In this document: positions 1-6,723 of the stretch, one piece after another
Position numbering within the stretch: the first letter of the stretch is position 1
How the letters are laid out: the number at the start of each line of letters is the position of its first letter
Notes under the pieces: model-generated
Told to the model about the DNA's origin: nothing
Seen by the model: the letters and a program-made list of their open reading frames with translations, nothing else
Database searches by the model: none
Made by a program: the position numbers and the translations under genes
From: Bacteroidales bacterium
GTDB taxonomy: Bacteria > Bacteroidota > Bacteroidia > Bacteroidales > Bacteroidaceae
DNA length: 26,817 nucleotides
Assembly: GCA_004557185.1 (NCBI GenBank)
Contig: SFEP01000032.1
Span: 1-26,817, forward strand
Direction: 5' to 3'

Positions 1-96
1 AGTTACTAATAATCAATGAGATAAACAAATTTATCACATTGAAAATCAATGAAAATAACAAAGAAAATGATGATTAAATTTCGTGCGTTTTCCCTG

Positions 97-203
97 GCCA
101 CGGGCCCATATCAACGTTGCCACGGGCCCATAACAACGTTGCCACGGGCCCGTAACAACGTTGCCACGGCGCCGTGGCAACGTTGATACGGCGCCGTGGC
201 AAC
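97..203 (-). repeat. 22-bp tandem repeat array 1 (about 4.9 units)
   Basis: Units start at 97, 119, 141, 163 and 185 with an exact 22-bp period; the last is incomplete. On the minus strand each unit is a GC-rich palindrome (GGGCCC in three units, GGCGCC in two) followed by GTGGC (or GTTAC / degenerate forms) and the palindrome AACGTT. Palindrome centres alternate every 11 bp. Related arrays lie at 12153-12240 (same orientation) and 25515-25643 (opposite orientation). There are no unique spacers, so this is not a CRISPR array. Short reading frames through the array are by-products, because 22 is not a multiple of three. Function unknown. Confidence 0.93.
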
Positions 204-346
204 CCACTATGTGCCGTTTGAAAACAAGAAAGAGCCTTGAAAGAACAGTTGCACGCCTTTACAAAGCGTAAAATCATCACTGCATCACAGCCCTATTTAC
301 CCGTATTCTGCAAACATGAAGCCTTGAGAACGCGCATTAACAACAA

Positions 347-388
347 CCGCCGCTACGCTGCAACCCGTGGGCTGATGCGTAGCGGCGG
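347..388 (-). terminator. Hairpin terminator downstream of prs
   Basis: A perfect 12-bp inverted repeat (CCGCCGCTACGC at 347-358 and GCGTAGCGGCGG at 377-388, 18-nt loop) lies 28 bp past the prs stop. On the minus strand it is followed by TTGTTGTT, a moderately U-rich tail, fitting an intrinsic terminator. Confidence 0.75.
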
Positions 389-415
389 CCTTTGTGGAGG
401 CTATGCGACTCTCGC

Positions 416-1354
416 TTAGATAAGGTACTGCGAGGAGATGCTCTCGTTCTCCATGACGCGGCGGATGGTTTCGGCCAACATGCTGCTTACAGAGAGTTCC
501 TTCACCTTGTCGCAATGTCCGCGATAAGGAATGCTGTCGGTGAAGACCATTTCAACCAACGACGAATTTTGCACACGCTCATCGGCGGGACCGCTCATGA
601 TGCAGTGGCTGGCAATGGCGCGTACGCTCTTGGCACCGTTGCTCATGATGAGGTCGGCAGCCTTGGTGATGGTGCCAGCCGTGTCGACGATGTCGTCGAC
701 GAGCACCACGTCCATGCCCTTTACATCACCGATTATCTGCATCGAGGCCACCTCGTTAGCCTTTTTACGGCTCTTGTTGCAAAGCACCATGGGGCAATCC
801 AAGTACTTGGCATAACTTGCAGCACGCTTAGAACCACCTACGTCGGGCGTAGCAATGCAGAGGTTTTCAAGGTTCAGGCTCTTGATGTAGGGCAGCATGA
901 CGGTAGATGCATAGAGATGGTCGACAGGCACGTTGAAGAAGCCCTGCTCCTGGTCGGCGTGGAGGTCCATCGTCATGAGGCGGTCGATACCAGCCACGCT
1001 CAGAAGGTCGGCCACCAACTTGGCACCGATGCTAACGCGAGGCTTGCTCTTGCGGTCCTGACGTGCCCAGCCAAAGTATGGCACCACGGCGCAGATGCTG
1101 CGGGCCGAAGCACGCTTGGCGGCGTCGATCATGAGCAGAAGCTCCATAAGGTTGTCGGAGTTGGGGAATGTGCTCTGCACCAAGAAGACATCGCGGCCGC
1201 GGATGCTTTCCTCGTAGCAAACTTCAAATTCGCCATCGGCAAACTTAGTGACCGTCAGGTTGCCGAGTTTGCAGCCCAGTTCTTCGCAAATTTTCTCGGC
1301 AAGGTAACGCGAGGCGGTACCTGAGAACACCATGAAAGAGTCGTTGTTCATCAT
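416..1354 (-). CDS. prs: Ribose-phosphate pyrophosphokinase (PRPP synthetase)
   Basis: This cytoplasmic enzyme transfers pyrophosphate from ATP to ribose 5-phosphate, making PRPP for nucleotide, histidine, tryptophan and NAD synthesis. The 312-residue product has normal family length. Visible signatures are the flexible loop with WARQDRKSKPRVSIGAKLVADLL-type sequence near residues 95-117, the metal/ATP-binding DLHADQEQGFF motif near 130-140, and the PRPP-binding loop VLVDDIVDTAGTI near 218-230. Two adjacent Met codons offer starts at 1354 and 1351; the second gives the more usual N-terminus. It lies 84 bp behind the TenI-like gene with no TAnnTTTG promoter seen between them, so the two may be cotranscribed. 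A strong hairpin follows the stop. Confidence 0.97.
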   Translation of the reverse strand: MMNNDSFMVFSGTASRYLAEKICEELGCKLGNLTVTKFADGEFEVCYEESIRGRDVFLVQSTFPNSDNLMELLLMIDAAKRASARSICAVVPYFGWARQDRKSKPRVSIGAKLVADLLSVAGIDRLMTMDLHADQEQGFFNVPVDHLYASTVMLPYIKSLNLENLCIATPDVGGSKRAASYAKYLDCPMVLCNKSRKKANEVASMQIIGDVKGMDVVLVDDIVDTAGTITKAADLIMSNGAKSVRAIASHCIMSGPADERVQNSSLVEMVFTDSIPYRGHCDKVKELSVSSMLAETIRRVMENESISSQYLI

Positions 1355-1434
1355 TATAGGTTTATGGTAGTTATTAAGTGAATGCTTGGGGACGTGTGGA
1401 TGGGTCTTCTTTTGGGAACATCATGAGGCACACC

Positions 1435-2043
1435 TTATTCAGCCGCCCTTTTGAGTCGGCGAAAGTGCGTGATGATGTCTTTGAAATCCTGCGTGGTGTG
1501 TATGCTGAAACGGTTCCATATATCACCCAGCAGCACCGCACCGCCAAAGCCCAGTGACTTGGTCACGGCGATGTTTTCGAGGTTGACACCGCCCAGGGCC
1601 ATGACCTTGCGGTCAATCACCTTGGACTTTTGCAGGGCCTTTAGTTCCTGGATGGTGAAACGCGCGTCGTAATTTTCCTTGGAAATGCTGTCGAAGATGG
1701 GCGACAGGAAGAGGTAGTCGCAAGCCCGCTTGTGCGCCTGCACCTCCTCGACGGTGTGACACGAACAGGAGATGTGGCCTTTGTATTTAGGTGGAAGTTC
1801 GGGGTTGCGGTGATTGAGATGAATACCTTTCAGCCCATATTCATTCTTAAGATAGAAGTGGTCGTGCACCACGATGCGCTTGCGAAATTCCTGCGGGATT
1901 AACGTAAGCAAGCGCTCGGAATAAACAGGTTCCGTTTCGGGTTTCCTTAAATGCAAAATCTCCAATCCCTCTTCAAACAGTGCCGTGAGTATCTGATGCT
2001 CCTCGACAAAGAAATAGGGGGTGGACATGAGGATGAGTTTCAT
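1435..2043 (-). CDS. TenI/ThiE-like protein (thiazole tautomerase or thiamine-phosphate synthase family)
   Basis: A 202-residue TIM-barrel protein of the thiamine-phosphate synthase/TenI family. It has LHLRKPE (substrate-phosphate region), GIHLNHRNPEL, SCSCHTVEEV, LSPIFDSISKENY, KVMALGGVN and GFGGAVLLGDIW, the last two being the family phosphate-binding loops. The Asn-Asp pair and the Gln-x-Asp after 'GxHL' expected in a true ThiE are replaced (VHDHFYL and HLNHRN), so the Mg-pyrophosphate site looks incomplete. The His of SCHTVEEV aligns with the catalytic His of Bacillus TenI. A tautomerase-like role in thiamine thiazole formation is therefore an inference; a divergent ThiE remains possible. 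The start at 2043 is preferred over the upstream Met at 2067 because it begins directly with the first beta strand (MKLILMS). A well-formed promoter lies about 110 bp upstream. Confidence 0.85.
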   Translation of the reverse strand: MKLILMSTPYFFVEEHQILTALFEEGLEILHLRKPETEPVYSERLLTLIPQEFRKRIVVHDHFYLKNEYGLKGIHLNHRNPELPPKYKGHISCSCHTVEEVQAHKRACDYLFLSPIFDSISKENYDARFTIQELKALQKSKVIDRKVMALGGVNLENIAVTKSLGFGGAVLLGDIWNRFSIHTTQDFKDIITHFRRLKRAAE

Positions 2044-2151
2044 TATGCTATCCTTTTTTGAATGCAAAGATGACGCAAGGTGCGTGCAGCGAGAACGAAG
2101 AAAAACGAGACATTAGCTGGGTTTTTACGCTCTATCGCTGGAAATCTTGTG

Positions 2152-2182
2152 CAAAGATAGTGCAAGGCGATTGGTGGGCAAA
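2152..2182 (-). promoter_or_regulatory. Bacteroidetes-type promoter for the TenI-like gene
   Basis: On the minus strand TTTG (2182-2179) is followed after 19 bases by TATCTTTG (2159-2152), matching the TTTG / TAnnTTTG consensus. It predicts a leader of about 100 nt. I looked for a TPP riboswitch core in the leader and did not find one. Confidence 0.75.
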
Positions 2183-2270
2183 ATATAATAAGTGTGTATT
2201 TTTCCTTATTAGACTTATCGCAAAGTGCTGTTTTCAAATGGGAAGCAAAAGGCATGAGCCTATAAGGAAA

Positions 2271-2301
2271 GGCACCACGCAGCGTGTGTGTGCATGGTGC
2301 C
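2271..2301 (-). terminator. Hairpin terminator downstream of folE
   Basis: GGCACCA (2271-2277) pairs with TGGTGCC (2295-2301), with a further GCA/TGC pairing inside. On the minus strand it is followed by TTTCCTTAT. It separates folE from the independently promoted TenI-like gene. Confidence 0.6.
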
Positions 2302-2316
2302 GCAAAGCTGGACGCT

Positions 2317-2877
2317 CTATTTACGCCCTATATGTCGCAAGAACTCCTCACGCAGTTCGGTTTGCTCGAACGCGCCACAGAAATCGGTGGTCGTAGTGAC
2401 GGAGTAGTCCTTCTCAACACCACGCATCTGCATGCACATGTGCTGTGCTTCGACAACCACCATCACGCCCTTGGGCTGTAAGGCCTCTTGAAGGCTTTGC
2501 TTGATTTGCAGCGTAAAGCGCTCCTGTACCTGAAGGCGGTGTGAAAAGATGTCGACCACTCGGGCAATTTTGGAGAGTCCCGTAATGTAGCCATTGGGTA
2601 TGTAGGCGACGTGCGCCTTGCCGTAGAAGGGCAGCATGTGGTGCTCGCACAAGGAGTAGAAGGGAATGTCTTTCACCAACACCATCTGGCTGTAATCCTC
2701 GCGGAACTTTGCCGAATTGAGCACATCTACGGGGTTCATGGCATAGCCCTGCGTAAGCGTTTGCATGGCCTTGGCCACACGCAGTGGGGTGCGTTCGAGC
2801 CCCTCACGCGAAGGGTCTTCGCCCAAAAGGCGCAGTATTTCTAAATAATGGTGTTGCAGTTCTTCAGTGACAGACAT
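2317..2877 (-). CDS. folE: GTP cyclohydrolase I
   Basis: This enzyme converts GTP to 7,8-dihydroneopterin triphosphate, the first step of folate (and possibly queuosine-type) pterin synthesis. The 186-residue length is typical. The zinc ligands are present: Cys77 and His80 in SLCEHHMLPFYGKAHVAYIP, and Cys148 in QHMCMQMRG. The GLSKIARVVDIFSHRLQVQE and DFCGAF motifs are also intact, so the enzyme should be active. It follows the SPOR gene after 52 bp and is followed by a hairpin terminator, so it is probably the last gene of the tpiA operon. This position next to tpiA and a SPOR protein is familiar from other Bacteroidales. Confidence 0.97.
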   Translation of the reverse strand: MSVTEELQHHYLEILRLLGEDPSREGLERTPLRVAKAMQTLTQGYAMNPVDVLNSAKFREDYSQMVLVKDIPFYSLCEHHMLPFYGKAHVAYIPNGYITGLSKIARVVDIFSHRLQVQERFTLQIKQSLQEALQPKGVMVVVEAQHMCMQMRGVEKDYSVTTTTDFCGAFEQTELREEFLRHIGRK

Positions 2878-2928
2878 AGAGAGGGATATATATAGGATGG
2901 GATGGATAATCAGATGGATGGGATGAGG

Positions 2929-3471
2929 CTACATGGGGAGGTTCACTTCACTCTTGACAATGCGCACTTCATAGGAAATGTGAGCCTTGCGGATGCGTGT
3001 GACGTACTTCTGCGCATCTTCTCGGGTGCGGAAATCGCCCACATGTGTCACCCAGCGAGGACTGACAAAACTGGGATAAGCTGCCAATTCGCCAAAAAGG
3101 TTGCGGCATTTCTGCCCCATTTGGATGGCCTTTTCCTTGTCGGCCCGTGAGTTGCCTCCGGTAAAGATACAGATGCGATACCCCATGGCCTTGCGACGCT
3201 GACGGCTCACATAATGGCGCGTGCCAGCCTCGGTGCTTTCGGTTGTCTCGGCGTGATGACGTGAAGCAGCAGGACCCTGCGCAGGTTTGGAAGTCGGCGG
3301 CTGCGCTACGGGGTGGGTATTGTTCACCACCTGTTCTATTTCTTCATTCTGAATAATGACCACGCGGCCCTTACCCTCCTGTGTTTGGCGCAGTTTGCCA
3401 GTATAAGTGGTTTGGGCTGTGATGGGTAACACGCCCAGCAACAGGAATAAAGCAGTAAATGTTCGCAACAT
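2929..3471 (-). CDS. SPOR domain-containing periplasmic protein
   Basis: The 180-residue product starts with a signal peptide (MLRTFTALFLLLGVLPITAQ) and has a low-complexity Pro/Ser/Thr linker at about residues 55-90. It ends in a SPOR-like fold at about 95-175 (YRICIFTGGNSRADKEKAIQ..., WVTHVGDFRTREDAQKYV). SPOR domains bind septal, denuded peptidoglycan glycans, so a periplasmic or envelope role in the division zone is expected; the precise partner is unknown. The start at 3471 was chosen because the longer frame (to 3552) would put 27 non-signal residues in front of the signal peptide. It lies between tpiA and folE in a leftward operon. Confidence 0.85.
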   Translation of the reverse strand: MLRTFTALFLLLGVLPITAQTTYTGKLRQTQEGKGRVVIIQNEEIEQVVNNTHPVAQPPTSKPAQGPAASRHHAETTESTEAGTRHYVSRQRRKAMGYRICIFTGGNSRADKEKAIQMGQKCRNLFGELAAYPSFVSPRWVTHVGDFRTREDAQKYVTRIRKAHISYEVRIVKSEVNLPM

Positions 3472-3605
3472 GCGTTTTGCAATAATCGAGTTAGAATAAG
3501 CCTCAGTCAAAAGATTTTCGAGAAGAGGCGTTCCGTAGCTGAAGTAGAGCAAACAAGCCTTGGGGAGGCACGGGTTCTACGGCTTGTCATTAAAAGTGAA
3601 GAAGA

Positions 3606-3634
3606 GGTTATGACGCGATGAACACGCCATAACC
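3606..3634 (-). terminator. Possible terminator or attenuator after tpiA
   Basis: GGTTATG (3606-3612) and CATAACC (3628-3634) form an inverted repeat extended by a bulged CGC/GCG pairing. On the minus strand it is followed by TCTTCTTCACTTTT. It lies in the 182-bp gap between tpiA and the SPOR gene and may reduce read-through rather than end the operon. Confidence 0.45.
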
Positions 3635-3653
3635 CCTTTCGGTTCAGAAGCAA

Positions 3654-4412
3654 TTACTTCCAAGCATCGATGATGCCCTTAAAGTCGGCCACCTTCAACG
3701 AGGCACCGCCAATGAGGCCACCATCTACGTCGGGCTTTGCAAAGAGTTCCTTGGCATTGCTGGGCTTGCAGCTACCGCCATAGAGAATCGTAACGTTCTC
3801 AGCAGCCTCCTTTCCGAACTTCTCGGCAATGGTGGCGCGGATGAAAGCGTGCATCTCCTCAGCCTGGTCGGAAGTAGCGGTCTTACCCGTACCGATGGCC
3901 CATACAGGCTCGTAGGCCAATACGACGTGGGCGAACTGCTCAGCGGTAAGGTCGAAGAGCGAACCCTCAAGCTGTGCCTTTACTACCTCATTCTGCTTGC
4001 CAGCCTCGCGCTCTTCAAGCACCTCACCGATGCAGAAGATAACTTCCAGACTGTTGGCAAGAGCGAGGTTCACCTTCTCTTTCAGGATTTCAGCAGTTTC
4101 ATGGTAGTAAGCGCGACGCTCGCTGTGTCCAAGGATAACGTAGTCAGCACCCGTGCTCTTTACCATTTCGGCAGAAACCTCACCGGTGTAGGCTCCCTTG
4201 ACCTTGTCAGCGCAGTTCTCCGCACCAAGACCAATCACGTTGCTGTCGATCACACCTGCTACCGAAGCAAGGTGGATGAAGGGCGTGCAAATAACCACGC
4301 CGCAGTTGGGCTTGTCAGCAGCAAGTGCTTCGTTGAGTTCCTTGGCCAGAGCCACACCTTCTTGCAGGTTCATGTTCATTTTCCAGTTACCTGCTACAAT
4401 TTTCTTTCTCAT
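3654..4412 (-). CDS. tpiA: Triosephosphate isomerase (in frame with the upstream DoxX-like gene)
   Basis: It interconverts dihydroxyacetone phosphate and glyceraldehyde 3-phosphate in glycolysis. Starting at the Met of MRKKIVAGNWKMN (4412), the product is 252 residues, exactly family length. Catalytic Lys11, His96 (ILGHSERR) and Glu168 (AYEPVWAIGTGK) are present, as is the phosphate loop GGSCKPSN. No stop codon separates it from the upstream membrane-protein frame (4413-5627), so a 657-residue fusion could in principle be made. The bases before the ATG (AATAAACAAAAAGCA) look like an ordinary A-rich Bacteroidetes translation start, which supports independent initiation. Confidence 0.95.
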   Translation of the reverse strand: MRKKIVAGNWKMNMNLQEGVALAKELNEALAADKPNCGVVICTPFIHLASVAGVIDSNVIGLGAENCADKVKGAYTGEVSAEMVKSTGADYVILGHSERRAYYHETAEILKEKVNLALANSLEVIFCIGEVLEEREAGKQNEVVKAQLEGSLFDLTAEQFAHVVLAYEPVWAIGTGKTATSDQAEEMHAFIRATIAEKFGKEAAENVTILYGGSCKPSNAKELFAKPDVDGGLIGGASLKVADFKGIIDAWK

Positions 4413-5627
4413 TGCTTTTTGTTTATTTAGATGAAGTTTGAATAAATGATGTCTGTAGTATTTCGTACCCACGAGCACATTGTCGATGATGACCACAAGC
4501 AACAGTGGGATGAGAAACCAAAGCACCAACCTAAGGAGTGGCGCGGCCCCCGAAGGTGTAAACCATTGTGCCACATTGTTACCGTGAACATAGGGGTCGG
4601 GCAGTTCGTTGTTGCCCCACTTCCACACCAATCGGCCGTCTTTCAGCAGCATCAGCCCAGGATTGGAGCGCACCATGGCCCGGATTTCAGTGTCCTCAGC
4701 CATATATATAGGATACGCGGCGCCAGTGCGATCCTTCCAGTCGGCACAGCCTGCTGAGTCGGATGCGGTGAGCATGCAGAAGGCGTAGCGGCGATCCTGA
4801 CAGAAGTCGTAGAGGCTATTTATCCTGTCGCAACAGCCATCGTCAGCCGTTTCGGTGCGCGGCACGGTGAGGAGGAATGTGTAGGAAGTATCAGCCAAAA
4901 TCTCCCACGTGAGGTCGTCTCCTGTTTGCGTATCGGCCACGTAAAAGTTCACGGGAAGCCTTTCTGCCTCTGCCTGTTCAGGATTGTCAAAGGCGGCCCG
5001 CATGTTGACACCTATGCGATAGGGGGTGAAGTCGAGCACGGGAATGTAGTGCAAGGTGTAGATGGCGAGTGCTATGGTGTAACACCAGGCATAGGTGGAA
5101 GCCAACCAAGCAAAACGCTCTGACACTACGCGGCGCATGGCCAGCGGCCTGTAAAGGAGGCAGAGAGCCGCCACAAGCAACACGACGTTCTTGGCCAGCG
5201 TCTGTCCGTTGGTAAGGGTGATGGCTTCGCCAAAACAGCCACAGTCCTGCACGGGTTCAGCCACATATATCCAGACGGTGAGAGCAGTGAGGACACAGGT
5301 GGCCAAAAGTGAAAGCCCCACCGTAAGGCGTCGGTTCACGCCAAGCAGTAAGCACAAACCAAGCACAAACTCCACCGTGCCAAGAGCCGTGGCCGCCATC
5401 TCCATCGGCAGCAGGGAGTGCGCGAAGGGCAGTGCAAGCGCTTCGGCATAAGCCTCCAACTTGTAGGCCATTCCCATAGGGTCTGCCACTTTTACAAACC
5501 CCGACAACAGGAATGTGCCTCCCAGTAAAAGGCGGCAAAGCATGAGCCCCACAAAGCGAAGCCAGCGTCCAGCACGTTGTAATTTAGTCCTGCTCAAGTG
5601 TAAGCTTGATAAGGCCGAACACGGCAT
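4413..5627 (-). CDS. DoxX/MauE-like membrane protein with thioredoxin-like periplasmic part
   Basis: This 405-residue segment has about four N-terminal hydrophobic helices (roughly 22-47, 75-98, 103-122, 147-162) with the motif DCGCFGEAI at 128-136, typical of MauE/DoxX-related proteins in Bacteroidetes. Another hydrophobic stretch lies at about 175-195, then a soluble region (about 215-360) containing CC and Cys-rich, thioredoxin-like features (FLLTVPRTETADDGCCDRI; GLMLLKDGRLVWKWGNNELP). A final transmembrane helix is at about 365-388. A redox role in the envelope is an inference. The frame overlaps the end of the DUF1599 gene by 44 bp if started at 5627; a later Met (Met29, 5543) would remove the overlap. 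The frame continues without a stop into tpiA. Confidence 0.8.
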
Positions 5628-6147
5628 AGTTCATAATGTCCATATAATTCGCCGCTATACCTTCGGAAACGCGGGTTGTTCCGTCAAGGTCTTCAATCTG
5701 CTTGGTGCGGAATATCTTCATATATATCAAGTCCACATACGACGACACGCGCATGGCACGCCACGCCTCATTGTAGTCATGATTCTTACGCAGCATAAGC
5801 TCCTGCGCCTCTCGCGCTTTTGCGTCGTAGAGTTCCAAAGCTTTCTCCTGTGTCAAGTCTTCCACTTCGGCCACACCCAAATCGAGTTGTATCAAACCAA
5901 CCAAACTGTAATTGACAAGCCCTATGAACTCAGGTACAATGCCCTCGTCCACCATGCTGCATCCCTTGGTCTGGATGGAGCGTATGCGGGCAGCCTTGAT
6001 GAACAACTGGTCGGTGAGTGTTTCGGTGCGTAGGACGCGCCATGCAGCACCGTAGTCGTGCAGTTTGTCGGCAAACAGATTGCGACATTGCGACATCACC
6101 TGTTCAAATTCTTCTTGTGTATTATATGTGGTGGCCATGGTGTGCAT
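5584..6147 (-). CDS. DUF1599-family protein with an internal duplication
   Basis: The 187-residue product is built from two similar halves. HDYGAAWRVLR...DQLFIKAARIRSIQ...VDEGIVPEFIGLVNYSLVGLIQL (about 30-88) matches HDYNEAWRAMR...DLIYMKIFRTKQIED...VSEGIAANYMDIMNYAVFGLIKL (about 123-182), an offset of roughly 93 residues. Each half carries an HDYxxAWR motif and a helix ending in NY-hydrophobic-VxGLI. This matches the DUF1599 family, whose biochemical role I cannot state; a nucleotide-related function has been proposed for related domains. It heads the leftward operon with DoxX-like, tpiA, SPOR and folE, with a promoter about 110 bp upstream. An alternative start is Met4 (6138). Confidence 0.85.
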   Translation of the reverse strand: MHTMATTYNTQEEFEQVMSQCRNLFADKLHDYGAAWRVLRTETLTDQLFIKAARIRSIQTKGCSMVDEGIVPEFIGLVNYSLVGLIQLDLGVAEVEDLTQEKALELYDAKAREAQELMLRKNHDYNEAWRAMRVSSYVDLIYMKIFRTKQIEDLDGTTRVSEGIAANYMDIMNYAVFGLIKLTLEQD

Positions 6148-6254
6148 TTTTACTGGCAGAACATCTTCAACAAATGCCTTTCAACCCGATAACGGCGACA
6201 GCGAAAGACGTAAAACATGCTTCTGCCACTGATTTTGCAACATATTTCGGTGTG

Positions 6255-6262
6255 CAAATGTA
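6255..6262 (-). promoter_or_regulatory. Probable -7 promoter element for the DUF1599-tpiA-folE operon
   Basis: The minus strand reads TACATTTG, an exact TAnnTTTG match, about 108 bp upstream of the DUF1599 start. No clear TTTG was found at the -33 position. Confidence 0.6.
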
Positions 6263-6594
6263 CTAAAATATCACAGAAACGCCGTGGGATATACCTTATA
6301 TATATATAGAAATTGGGCAAACAGCTACGCGGAATAGACTTACCACGTATTGAAATTACTGAACAGCACACGCTTTGCGCGGCACGCTTCAGCCTCGTCA
6401 CAACACTTCGTAGCTGAACGGAATGTGGCAAACCACTTCACATATACCCCATCTGCAAACCAGGAATTATCACAAACTCTATAACATCTCCACACAGGCA
6501 TTGAGGCATCGCCTGGGATTATTGAAAAGAAGGAACGCGCAGCAATATGAACTAAAAAGTTTTACATTAAATTAGAAACCTCTATAATAATTCG

Positions 6595-6602
6595 TAACTT
6601 TG
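6595..6602 (+). promoter_or_regulatory. Probable -7 promoter element for tkt
   Basis: TAACTTTG is an exact TAnnTTTG match, preceded by an AT-rich stretch. It lies about 120 bp upstream of the transketolase start and predicts a leader of roughly 115 nt. Confidence 0.65.
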
Positions 6603-6723
6603 CACCGCTTCAAGCAGCGAAAGTAGCCACCGAGCCCATAGATTACTTTGGCAGGTACGAGAAACGACTGCAGACGCAAGCACAAAAAGCAAGCATCCAG
6701 ACAAAACGATACAGCTTTCTCCA

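Larger units (their letters stand above)
1..415. other. Intergenic region left of prs
   Basis: No convincing gene is visible. Bases 1-90 are AT-rich, 97-203 is the 22-bp repeat array, 204-340 is unremarkable, and 347-388 is the hairpin terminator after prs. The overlapping short open frames are repeat-derived or lack any recognisable protein features. Confidence 0.7.
6148..6723. other. Divergent intergenic region between the DUF1599 gene and tkt
   Basis: This 576-bp region separates two divergent transcription units. It contains the leftward -7 element at 6255-6262, a short TA repeat near 6298-6307, and the rightward -7 element at 6595-6602. No protein-coding or RNA gene is evident. Confidence 0.6.

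Noticed and set aside
392..1324. 310-residue ORF antisense to prs
   Set aside because: It is a shadow of the well-supported prs gene; the His/Val/Ala-rich translation matches no family.
2043..2150. TPP riboswitch in the leader of the TenI-like gene
   Set aside because: The conserved CTGAGA and downstream pairing elements of the thi box were not found in this leader or in the thiD leader.
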